From NCBI GenBank assembly GCA_026874595.1, contig CM049314.1, positions 56,337,300 to 56,401,299 of the forward strand: 64,000 nucleotides of DNA, in the 5' to 3' direction. Position 1 is the stretch's first letter, and each line of letters opens with the position of its first letter. Positions 45,912 to 56,715 of the stretch are shown here, one piece after another. The stretch is from Sipunculus nudus (Eukaryota; Annelida; Sipuncula; Golfingiida; Sipunculidae). The position numbers and the translations under genes are program-made. The notes under the pieces were generated by a model, which saw only the letters and a program-made list of their open reading frames with translations, did not search any database and had not been told where the DNA came from.

Positions 45912-48651
45912 GTGTCTGACCGATGACAAAGGCTGACTAATACTGATGTACATTGGCGATATTTTGGCGATAACGTTTGTATTATAGCTATTTTACCCTA
46001 TATCCTGACTCAGCTCTTTCAGATAGACATATACACAGGATCTGCAGTAACTCGTTTACCCGATAGCGGTTGTGTCAGCTTTCTGTGCATTCAAGTGAAC
46101 AGTTTCTTTAACAATCTGCGCACAAAGTAGTCACCAAAAGAAATCCGAATGCCACCGTCTTCGCCATGGAGACACAGAATTGATTACTCTGACATAAGTT
46201 GTAGACCCCATGGAAGATCTATACTTTCAATTTAATGTCACTCCCGAATCCCGGTAATTTTTCGTACAGGAATTGCCATTTTGACTTTCCAGCACACCAG
46301 GCATACACTGCAGCGTATGAATTGACCACACCCAATCCAAATATAACGCAAATACGGAGTAAACGTATCTTATTTTAATATGCAGTATATTTTGCGAAAC
46401 CTTTTGATCTAGTTTGAAGCGTATTAACGGTTAGCGGCGTTGAGAGAAAATAACGGCATCGGCGCCATCCCATGTTTCTAATAGCAACCGTAGATGAATT
46501 TATTTTCTGATATTGATGAGATGCAACATGTGAGAAAATTTCGTCTCCGATCTTACAAATGAAAATTTTCTGGTTATCTAAAATATGAATGATGGTTAAA
46601 ATCTTCCGGTTAAATACGGCAGCTTTAAGCTTAATAATGAAATGGATTTTAGGGGCCCTTGAACAAAAGGCCTACAAAAGGCCTTTATATACCCAATCCG
46701 GCCAGTGGATTTTTTCTTCATTTGCTCACAGGGAATTCCCTACTGATTAGCCACTACCCAAATATGCTCAAATGTTAATTTCAATACAAGCCATCATGAA
46801 AATACCTATAATTATCCGAATATCCAAATATCTTAAATTAGAGATAAATATGATTTTACCAGGTTTCTGAAAGGTTTGGTCTCGAAGTAATTGGAATCGA
46901 ACCTGAAAGGCTGAGAATGAGATTCGACAAGCCTGGACTCGCACTCGGATAATGAGTTAATATCACGTCAATGCCACTGACGTGCTTTGACTGCAGCGGG
47001 GCTGATCACATTACCTGTGGAGGCTGGGTCTATAATTGCCTTACTCGATAACTGTGGACTGTATGGTCATCCAGGTTTGCAGGTGAACTGTAACGGATGT
47101 TTTATTAATTCACTCACTAGATTCAACGTGAACAGTTCCTACAGTGAGCTGAATTATAGTTTATTACAGTGAAGGTAACAATATGAATTAAAAGAAATTA
47201 ACCTTAGACATATTAGCCATTCTATGACACTGCGACACCATCAGGGGTTTGACGTCAGATGATGACGTCATTGTAACCAAACAAACACAGCACATGTCCA
47301 CTTCAGTGTCTCGTCTCAGATTTAACTTCGTACTCGGCAGTGTCTGTTCTAAGTTCAAACATCCACTCCTTGAAGTCTGTTTAATTATTAAATTACTGCG
47401 AATGTTTTTACGATAATTATATATAATTATGAAGAACAATAGCGATGTAAACATTAAATAAAATAAAATAATTAGTATGTATTTGATAAACAACGGAAAT
47501 GAATGTTTGTTGAAGAGAACAAGTATATTTATTTTACTGTGGTAAAATATGTCCTTCAAGTGAACATTTTAAATACAATGTATGTTTATTCACCTTCTCC
47601 ATCAGTGTCATGATTTTTTGGAGAGATTATTACATTTAAAAGATTAGAGTTTACTTTGTTATGTATATTCTAGCAATCAGTGTCTTTTTTAATAGAACAC
47701 GCTAATTCTATTTTTTATAGTTTTATCCGGCTTAAAACGTCAGATACGGTTTACAGCCTAGTTTTAGCCGGTATAAATCCAACCCTGCTCTTGAGCTATG
47801 TTTACATGTTTCAATAAATATAGCTTTGAAAACATGGAATAAAAATCTATACGTATATGGCAGATGTTGCATGATTATTATTATTTAACCATTTAACAAT
47901 TATATGATTCATGTGTAATATACAGGAAATGATTTGAACAGTGCAAAGTATCATTATAAGCTAATTTATAGCGTTTGATATTCTTTTATTTGCATAATGC
48001 ATACTGATCAAAAAGTTTATACCATAGCTCAATACGAGCTGATCAATCTCATTGGGTTTCTAATGTTTTAAGACTAATGTTTTCAATATTTAGTAAACAA
48101 CGGCCTCTTTAAGACTGTAACATCTTCTGTACTCAGCATCCTATTTCTCTCTCCGTTTTCAGTACAACAGGTCCGAGATTTAAGGTTATACCGTCATTTA
48201 ATTCACTAAAAACACATTTTTGTAGCAGTCACTGAACATTGCTGACTACCTCAAAAACCAGTCAATTTTGTAAAAAAATTGGTTAACCAACCCTTAGAAT
48301 AATCTCTAACTCTAATAAAATATCCATATAATGACCCAATATATAATCATATATGACGTAAAGTGAAAAAAAAGCTTCAATGTAACAAACCCCTTCAAAT
48401 TTGACAGACATCATCTCTTATTGGGATGCTACCATGTGACTAGCAAAAATTTTGGCCTTTTTTTTAATTAGTATGTGCAGCATAATTTATCTGATTTAGA
48501 AAAATAATGTTTTCGTCCCCTTTTCAATGATTTTCTAAACATTTAATCATACAAAGCTATTCAATCTCTATAGGACACTTCATATATATTTTTTTTAAAT
48601 TTACTTTCTGCATGCCTGTATTACACCAAACGTGGTCTATTTCTAGGTCAG
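45912..48651. other. No gene recognised
   Basis: A 123-codon minus-strand frame (47188-47559) has a hydrophobic N-terminal half and a Cys-containing tail, but neither a clear start context nor a family. A box-B-like GGTTCGATTCC on the minus strand near 46890 may be a SINE remnant. Confidence 0.4.
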
Positions 48652-48657
48652 TATAAA
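48652..48657 (+). promoter_or_regulatory. TATA-like box upstream of the MGCG gene
   Basis: TATAAA lies about 100 bases before the ATG at 48755. An inverted CCAAT box (ATTGG, 48723-48727) sits between. The spacing would place the start site near 48685. Confidence 0.3.
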
Positions 48658-48747
48658 CCGCCGGTCTTGGATTAACAGCGTGTGTTAGCAACAATGACTA
48701 AAACAACTATATCATGGGTCTGATTGGTTGAGACACGGACACATGAG

Positions 48748-48755
48748 TGACGTCA
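48748..48755. promoter_or_regulatory. CRE palindrome overlapping the start codon
   Basis: Perfect TGACGTCA, the consensus site for CREB/ATF factors. Its last A is the A of the ATG. A second perfect copy lies 80 bases downstream inside exon 1. Confidence 0.45.
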
Positions 48756-48875
48756 TGGGGTGTGGTTCCAGCTCATCAGCGACGGCAAAGATTTACCGCC
48801 ACAAACTCAGAGAGGCAGAATCTACTCTGACGTCACTTCCTCCGGAAACATCGTCTGATGGTTCCGATGAGAACG
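48755..48875 (+). CDS. MGCG gene exon 1
   Basis: ATG with G at +4 follows the CRE. 40 codons plus one base, ending in GATGAGAACG before a GTAAAA donor. Alternative upstream ATGs open only very short frames. Confidence 0.6.
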
Positions 48876-48919
48876 GTAAAAAACACACAGAAACATAGTT
48901 TTTTAATAAACTGCCGGAA

Positions 48920-48957
<38 letters not shown>

Positions 48958-49272
48958 CGTTTTACATGGTCACGTATATGTTAAAAACGTATAATGTAGG
49001 TATAACTGTATTTACTGTTTCACACATACGTACACATGGAAAATTGAAGAAACTTTAACACAAAAATATTAGAAAAAAAGTCAAGAACTTCTTAACAATT
49101 TTAAATATTCACTACAAATGAGATAATTGACTTCCGTGTTATGTTATGAATTTTGTCATCCTCAGAATCGACGCCGGTCCATCAGCAAATGGATATCCTG
49201 GAACAAGAAATGAACAAAGTGTCTCTAACGTCACAAGAAAAGAACGCTGAAGAGAAGGAGACGAAATCGTGA
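48755..49272 (+). CDS. Small acylated-type protein gene (MGCGSSSS N-terminus), two exons
   Basis: Gene model joining 48755-48875 and 49166-49272 gives a 75-residue protein. The N-terminus MGCGSSSS fits the N-myristoylation signal (Gly2, Ser6) with Cys3 as a likely palmitoylation site, so it should be membrane-anchored at the cytosolic face. A basic patch (KIYRHKLRE) follows, then a Ser/Thr-rich acidic middle (ETSSDGSDEN). A probable short amphipathic helix (HQQMDILEQEMNKV) leads into a Lys/Glu-rich tail ending KETKS. The N-terminus and the ESTLTS segment loosely recall BAALC-type proteins of vertebrates, but this is from memory and weak. No enzyme domain is seen. Matching splice phase, good motifs and an in-frame stop support a real gene. 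Confidence 0.6.
48828..48835. promoter_or_regulatory. Second CRE palindrome, in exon 1
   Basis: Perfect TGACGTCA within the coding part of exon 1, followed by CTTCCTCCGGAAAC, which contains ETS-type GGAA cores in both orientations. Confidence 0.35.
48921..48955. repeat. (AT)n microsatellite in MGCG gene intron
   Basis: A TA run within the 290-bp intron. Confidence 0.9.
49166..49272 (+). CDS. MGCG gene exon 2
   Basis: Acceptor TTTTGTCATCCTCAG. The first two bases complete a Glu codon, then 34 codons run to TGA at 49270-49272. The encoded tail is hydrophilic with a predicted helix. The 3' UTR could extend to AATAAA at 50328-50333, but that distance is long. Confidence 0.6.
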
Positions 49273-50939
49273 CAGCAGGCCTTTTTGATCAAGGAAACTC
49301 TTTCTACGATTGATTCTAAATGTCACTTGCATACCTTGGTGCCTAAATGTGAGGTTAATTATGCCCAATGATGAGGTTTCATCACAGGACCCTGTTGCCA
49401 TGGTTACAGTGCAAAATACCCTTTTGATCAAACTGTTCACGAAGGATGGTTGCGATTAAGTATTAGGGATGTGATTAAAATCATAAATGAATTGGTAAGA
49501 GGAGAGAGCATGGAAATTGAAATACGGACAGAAACAGATCCAGGTTCCTATTTTTCCTTGATCCTTTATTCACAATACGTCCCCAGCCTAAAGCGCCAGT
49601 TACTAGCATGTATATGGGGATATTTATAGAGTGGCTTTCCTATATAAAACAGCACATGCATGTTATTTCTCGGTTTAACGCCCAGAAAGGGCAGGAGATC
49701 GTTGATAAAATTGGCTGAACATTGTTAAAGGCAATATCTATACAAATAGATTTTCAAGTGCCTGTGTTAGAATAGAGCTGACTTGAACAAAGGGCTTTAG
49801 AGGGGGGGGGGGGGGGGGGGGTCATATGTGAAAGAGGCAGAGGCGAGGTCCAAACGCAAGTTTGGAGGGGGTATGAGTTAATGGTAGAAATAATTTGAAA
49901 ATTCAACATGCAACGGTACAACCTTGGAAAGGAGCATGCAGAAATATTGACGAAAATGTCGTCAGATGCAAAATTCCTCGCTGTATTTTGGTATTAAGAT
50001 TGGGCGTGTATAATTCTACTGTCATAATTTTTTAAAGAGTATGGAAGTATCATTATGAAATAAGATGTATCTGACGTATATTCACGCTGGCATATATTAG
50101 TTATAGAATTAAATTTGGACAGACAGCTTTAGGTTATTTCAACAAATCACAATAATTCATACCTCTGTTTCAGTCCTGAAATTTTGAATACCACATCGTA
50201 TGAGAACATTGCTCATAATTGCAAGTGGAAAGGTGCTTTAAGGAGAGGTGCACATGTTAGGCCAACGAAATACAAACTATTTTTATCATTTTTTTGTTAG
50301 AACTCTATTTAGATTTAATGTTGTATTAATAAAATATATTTAAAAGCTTTAAATGTGTTTGTCATATAATATCAGAACCCTTTATTGCACCTAGAAGACA
50401 AAAACAATGAACATATAGTTAGGAAATATGACATAATATTAAAACTGCATATAGTGACTGTTGGTTAGACAAATATAACAAATTAATTTTGTAATCATCA
50501 ACATAAAATCATTGGAATGTATTATTGCGTTATATATTACTAGAATTCTATCAATTCTTGTGTAGTTCATATAGTTCTAATAGACTGCGCTAACATGAAA
50601 CATTGGAGAACTTATGTCAAATTTCTAAGCATTCGGGTGTTATATGAAAAACGACCCCCTTTGGTCACAATCGGCATCGTTCACGACAGTTCACGATCAA
50701 ACACGAGCTGTCCCACGCAGCGGCCACAGAGGAGTTTCATGACATTGGTTCAGTGGCATCACCGTTAATTATAATATAGGCGATACATTATGTATATTAT
50801 GTGAATTATTTCAATTAAAAGTTTATATAAAGAGTTTAAAAAAATAATTTAAAAAATCCAGAGCTCGACAACTTATCCCGGCCAAAGAGGTTGCACGTGA
50901 CCTGTCGTGTGACCTCCTTAATTGTTCAGTACTACTGCT
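49273..50939. other. No gene recognised
   Basis: AT-rich sequence with a long poly(G) run at about 49802-49821. It may hold the 3' UTR of the MGCG gene. Confidence 0.4.
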
Positions 50940-52100
50940 AAAGATAGAGCTAAAAAAACTTGAGTCTAAGTAATTCCGAGTACTCAAGTCTGAGGTGGAA
51001 TTCTAACCAAATACTTGAATCCGAAAACAGGACGTGAAACAGAAGCCAGGATTCGATTAATCGTACAATTGTGTACTTTTGGAAAGTTAATGGCCATTTT
51101 AGTCATTATTTATGTATAGGTATTTATTAAACCCATGAATTTGATTGGATTCCTATCAACAAGAATAACGTGTGCTTGTGCCACAGCACCCCATCTTGAA
51201 GGCAAACCCATTATGGCTCCCAGGGGCGGCTTGAATAGCTTTGAAAACAGGCACGGCTCGCATGGCGTTGAAAACAGGCAGTGATGAAGGAATCAAGCCT
51301 GGACTTTGACTCGAGTCCGGACTAAGTCCACTTATTAATGGGCTTGGGTTAGAGGATCCTGGACTCGGACTTTGACTCGTAGATAAAGATTCGAGAAATT
51401 AGGCCCAGTCCATCATCAAATCAAGAAGGAAATCTCTGTCACATAATGAAAAGACATTGATATGCACGTGCAAACTACTAACAGAATATTACAAAAAAAT
51501 ACCATTTACCAGGCTTTAGTTCTACATAGGGATTTTAATGTAAATAAAGCATTGAAAAAAACATGAAGAGTAAAATTAAAATACTCATGGTTATCTCAAA
51601 TTTCAATTCAAATTTCTCTAAATCCTTAAATTTTCTTTGGGCTGAGTCTCGGACTTGGAATCGGGTTGTAGATGACTTGGACTAGAAGAAGGTGGACTTG
51701 GAATTGAACCTCGGACTCCAATGGTGTTGACTCGACTGAATCGCTGGAAACGGGCCCTGGAAAATTTCATGTAGCCGACCCAAATCAAATACCACTGACA
51801 TTTATATTTTGTCCACACAATCGGCCCAAAGGCATCAGTATTTTGTTTATGTCAATGGCCACGCACCAGGAAATTTTCCGGTGTGCCGGTGGCCCAGTCC
51901 CGCCTATGCAGGCAGCAGACACATCTAGCCTTACCCAGTAGTTAAAAAAGACGTCAAAATTCTATGTCATTTTTTTTTAATTTAATTCCTAACCTTCTAG
52001 AGTATCAAATATGCTAACAAGTACACGAGTCCGAGACGGATATTGCTTAGCAGTCCTCGAGTCCTAACTATTTCTATCTGTATCATCACTTAAGCAGACT
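50940..52100. repeat. Degenerate GACTCGAGTCC-type repeat region
   Basis: Scattered words such as CTTGAGTCTAAG, GGACTTTGACTCGAGTCC, CCTGGACTCGGACTTTG, CGGACTTGGAATCGGG and GAGTCCGAGACGG occur over about 1.1 kb in both orientations. This resembles an old, decayed tandem or dispersed repeat. No coding sequence is seen. Confidence 0.4.
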
Positions 52101-52402
52101 AGAGTACTAAGATGTCCCTCTACCCATCAATATTTCCAAAGAAAATATTTTTGCGCTAGGTCATCTGCAGTTTCGCTGGAAGTTTGTAGTATGGTCCATC
52201 GGTCCCGGTTTGCATATATGTATTTTTTTTTAATTTTCAAGTCAGCTGATGCATTTTCATGGCACATGGTTTGCGTGTGCACTTGGTACTTTGTTATGAT
52301 TGCATTGGCACTTTCATTTACATTTTAATATTTCAAAATTTTACCTGCTTTAGATTTGGAATAGGTTATTTTTATTCCATAAACTTTAAACATTATTTAT
52401 TT

Positions 52403-52625
52403 TACATGTACAAATAATTATATAAACTAATACGAGACACTCTCCATATCACGGGTGGTAGCGTACGATAGTCTGTAGAGGTGGAGGAGGACCGGAGAAC
52501 CCGGAGAAAACCACCGGCATTTGACGAATCACTTCAACCTTCTCTCACAGCAACACCGGGGATCGAACCTCAGTCGCCAGAAGAGAGAGTCGAGCGTTTT
52601 ACTTCTCGACTTCCCAGGCTCCGTA
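52403..52625 (-). mobile_element. tRNA-derived SINE, family 1, copy 4 (minus strand)
   Basis: In reverse orientation it shows the tail TTACATGTACAAATAA, CGAGACACTCTCC, GGACCGGAGAACCCGGAGA and the reverse B-box CCGGGGATCGAACC. It has the same module order as copies 1-3. Confidence 0.75.
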
Positions 52626-53284
52626 TGATTACAGCTATAAAGTAACATGTATCCCCAGTCATATTTGAACACAACTGATGTAACAACTAGCACAGCATCA
52701 GTTCACAATAGCAACGATTCAGACAACGGCGATGGTGATGGCTTTCGCAAATATTCGGGAACATTATTTAAATCTTCTGAATGGTAACTTCTCAAACAGA
52801 TTAAAACAGTTTGTTTTCCCGAATGTTAATGAATACTCCCAGCCTTGCACTAATGAAAAATAAAACGGCGAGTAACTTTTGGCAATAGGAGGATATTTGA
52901 AAAGATTAATATGAAATAACCGTCATGTCTTCTACTGATGGGACACCGGAGGATTAACAACTTCAACCAACATGGCCACAAATATGCACCATAGATTTAT
53001 TTCAGGTTTCTTGTTTTCAGTAGTCTCAACCTTATGTGAGTTTTAAACAGATATAGCTTCCTGCAAAAAAAACCTTTATTGAAGAAACGACAGAGGAGTA
53101 CTTTGAAAGTAATGTATGCTTTATATAAATTAATCATGAAACCGCTGTTTGACCCAACTTTTTTACAGCAGACGAAAACAAAAACAGACAATGATGAATA
53201 CAGAACCGCCAGGTAACCGACTTAATAATGTAATAAACACTAATAATAGATGACATTTTGGTAAAACATGAAATATATATCTTA
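52626..53284. other. No gene recognised
   Basis: Ordinary AT-rich DNA with short chance frames. Confidence 0.4.
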
Positions 53285-53590
53285 TAAACTAAAAATCAAC
53301 TTAAATCATCAATATTCCGTCGTATTAACTCAGTTGTAATTTGCCAGACAAGCGCGCCATCTATCGGCAGTGTGGTGTACCGTTCTTCCTATTGTTTGCG
53401 TTCACATATTAATGTAAACATAAATATATAAACATAATGTAAACATATATATTCATTTAAACTAAAAATAATCTTAAATCGTCAAAATATCCTCGTATTA
53501 ACTCAGTTGTAATTTACCAGACATGCGCCATCTATCGGTAGTTTGCTATGCCGTTCTGCCTTCAATTTGCATTAACAAATCAATATCCAA
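53285..53590 (+). repeat. Two-copy tandem duplication, about 175-bp period
   Basis: TAAACTAAAAATCAACTTAA near 53286 recurs as TAAACTAAAAATAATCTTAA near 53459. Both are followed by CGTATTAACTCAGTTGTAAT and GCGCCATCTATCGG. The copies differ by several substitutions and indels. Confidence 0.75.
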
Positions 53591-54117
53591 AATTATCCCA
53601 AACAAATGAATGTTTTGCAATTCACACGAACTTCCACAAACCCTTCAAGCTTTATATTAGCAATTAAGATAAATAAGTTAGCACCATCAGTCGCCCCGCC
53701 TGGGGTATCTACATGTAAATTCCGTTGATATCTAAATAAACAATAATATTTTATCGATATCTTGGTATCATCCGGTAATCTTAACATGATGAATTAACAC
53801 AGAAGAATACACGTGAACTCACAAACCAAAGTAAAAATCCATCTGTATGATAACAAGTCATCCCCCGCGCCGTCGCGCACAACGTACCCATCGTGTATGG
53901 TAACCCGTGCGACACATGCTTGTATTCAAGATGTCAGAAATTTAACAAGCATACAGATGGATTTACCAATATGCTAAGTTAAAACCAAATCTTTCACGCA
54001 CATGATCAGTGTTGTTAGAAAGTACATAAACATACCTAACAATTGGTCTGTTTATATTAAGCGACAGCGTACCTATAGGTCATGAGGCCTTGTCAAATGT
54101 AACGAAAATATTTGCAC

Positions 54118-54770
54118 CCTCATAGTGCCTAACAATGCGGTTCTCGTCATAGAGCGTGTTGCTCTTACATCTCGATAGTCTTATGTCAGAAGGCAACATT
54201 TCACTAGAGTAAAACAGACTACGTAGTGATTTTATTCGGATGGTGAATGAATATTCTCTTTTAGACTTAATAAGAAAAGTTCTTTGTTTCCGATTGCGCA
54301 TTTGAAAAGTGTTAGAGAAGGTTGGTTGGCAATTTATTTTATTCGAACATTTAAATAGTTATATTTTATGGAGACGAGAAGTGATATGCATCATTAACAC
54401 GGGCTCCTATATAACCTGATGTTGCCAAATTCGACTGTAATAAATATGATCAATAGTCAGGTGCTTGCTGTGGACTGCTGGGGAAGTATTGGAACATTTA
54501 CAACATATGTACTAATTTATATAACACTGATTTTAATTTTAAAATGTTTAACGAAGAACAAAACTTAAAAATGGTCGCATAAAACCGCTTTCTTTCTTTC
54601 TTTCTCCCAATACTGAGACGCGGTCATCTCGTTTACCATTTAGCCCTGGTGCGCATGCGTAACAAGAATGTCGGTAGATTTTGTACAATAAAAGTTCATA
54701 TAAACAGAAAGTGTGCAGTAATTTATATATATTCTAATCTAAGAGGTGTTTGCTGGGCATGTTGTATCGG
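54118..54770 (+). repeat. Segmental duplication, copy A
   Basis: The segment starting CTCATAGTGCCTAACAATGC and ending GGGCATGTTGTATC matches 56068-56713 almost base for base. Its first 425 bp also match 55514-55930. A 73-codon minus-strand frame (54080-54301) is shared in part with the other copies, but nothing shows it is translated. Confidence 0.85.
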
Positions 54771-54782
54771 TGTCCGCCCGGC

Positions 54783-54857
54783 TATCCGCTTCCCAGTTAT
54801 CCGCTTCCCAAATATCTGCTCACCAAATATCCGCGTGCCCAGATATCCGTGTGTGAG
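54783..54857 (+). repeat. 15-bp minisatellite, five units
   Basis: TATCCGCTTCCCAGT-type units follow one another at 54783, 54798, 54813, 54828 and 54844 with increasing divergence. Confidence 0.75.
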
Positions 54858-55376
54858 CGTCAACGGTCGGAAATGACCCTTCACGGTTCATATATGCAAC
54901 GGTCATGGAAAAAGAAGATGAAGGAAGACATCAAGCAACATTTAAAAATAGGAGCTACTGGTTTTTGAAGCATTTTTGACCAGATCGCGACATCGCTGTC
55001 GAGGCTGGTGTCCTGAATTGGGTCAGCGGATTACCGCATGTGTGCGATCACTGAACCGCGACGCCCCAAGCGAACCTGTGCCTGTGAGGCCATCCCGGCC
55101 TTAGTTAAAACACTGCTTTTATTAAAGTATTATTATTCTTACGTTTTTGTGTCAGCTTTATATTCATTCTTGCAGGTTTTTATTAAGTTACCCCGAGCGA
55201 TTGTTTCTGCATCATTCATGACACATATATGATGACGGACGGACAAAAAACTGGTTTTAAATTTGTTGTCATAAAGGTTATTAGAAAAGATTATACATAT
55301 TCCTTAACAATATGTTTTTACCTGAAAAAAATTAGCTTGGATGTTTTCATCACGTAAACCTGGTGAAACCCCGCTT

Positions 55377-55930
55377 GCGTGATATAATTAAGCTGTTATT
55401 AAAATCAAGGTTACATGATCAAGGGTGCATTAATGTTTGTATTACACTTAAAGAGAACCTTTTCGCGGCGGAGCGGTTTTCGACTGCACGAAACAGCTGA
55501 ATTTTTTGCTCCCTCATAGTGCCTAACAATGCGGTTCTCGTCATAGAGCGTGTTGCTCTTACATCTCGATAGTCTTATGTCAGAAGGCAACATTTCACTA
55601 GAGTAAAACAGACTACATAGTGATTTTATTCGGATGGTGAATGAATATTCACTTTTAGACTTAATAAGAAAAGTTCTTTGTTTCCGATTGCGCATTTGAA
55701 AAGTGTTAGAGAAGGTTGGTTGGCAATTTATTTTATTCGAATATTTAAATAGTTATATTTTATGGAGACGAGAAGTGATATGCATCATTAACACGGGCTC
55801 CTTACCTGATGTTGCCAAATTCGACTGTATTAAATATGATCAATAGTCAGGTGTTTGCTGTGGACTGCTGGGGACGTATTGGAACATTTACAACATATGT
55901 ACTAATTTATATAACACTGATTTTAATTTT
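55377..55930 (+). repeat. 554-bp tandem duplication, copy B
   Basis: Begins GCGTGATATAATTAAGC and is repeated head-to-tail from 55931. The two copies look identical by eye. Each includes the same 94-codon minus-strand frame (55411-55695 here). It contains the GC-rich word TTTTCGCGGCGGAGCGG. Confidence 0.9.
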
Positions 55931-56484
55931 GCGTGATATAATTAAGCTGTTATTAAAATCAAGGTTACATGATCAAGGGTGCATTAATGTTTGTATTACA
56001 CTTAAAGAGAACCTTTTCGCGGCGGAGCGGTTTTCGACTGCACGAAACAGCTGAATTTTTTGCTCCCTCATAGTGCCTAACAATGCGGTTCTCGTCATAG
56101 AGCGTGTTGCTCTTACATCTCGATAGTCTTATGTCAGAAGGCAACATTTCACTAGAGTAAAACAGACTACATAGTGATTTTATTCGGATGGTGAATGAAT
56201 ATTCACTTTTAGACTTAATAAGAAAAGTTCTTTGTTTCCGATTGCGCATTTGAAAAGTGTTAGAGAAGGTTGGTTGGCAATTTATTTTATTCGAATATTT
56301 AAATAGTTATATTTTATGGAGACGAGAAGTGATATGCATCATTAACACGGGCTCCTTACCTGATGTTGCCAAATTCGACTGTATTAAATATGATCAATAG
56401 TCAGGTGTTTGCTGTGGACTGCTGGGGACGTATTGGAACATTTACAACATATGTACTAATTTATATAACACTGATTTTAATTTT
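55931..56484 (+). repeat. 554-bp tandem duplication, copy C
   Basis: Second unit of the head-to-tail duplication, continuing at 56485-56713 into sequence matching 54543-54770. The 94-codon minus-strand frame is at 55965-56249. Confidence 0.9.
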
Positions 56485-56715
56485 AAAATGTTTAACGAAG
56501 AACAAAAACTTAAAAATGGTCGCATAAAACCGCTTTCTTTCTTTCTTTCTCCCAATACTGAGACGCGGTCATCTCGTTTACCATTTAGCCCTGGTGCACA
56601 TGCGTAACAAGAAAATCGGTAGATTTTGTACAATAAAAGTTCATATAAACAGAAAGTGTGCAGTAATTTATATATATTCTAATCTAAGAGGTGTTTGCTG
56701 GGCATGTTGTATCAG

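Noticed and set aside
47188-47559. 123-codon minus-strand frame
   Set aside because: AT-rich hydrophobic translation without a clear start, splice context or known family.
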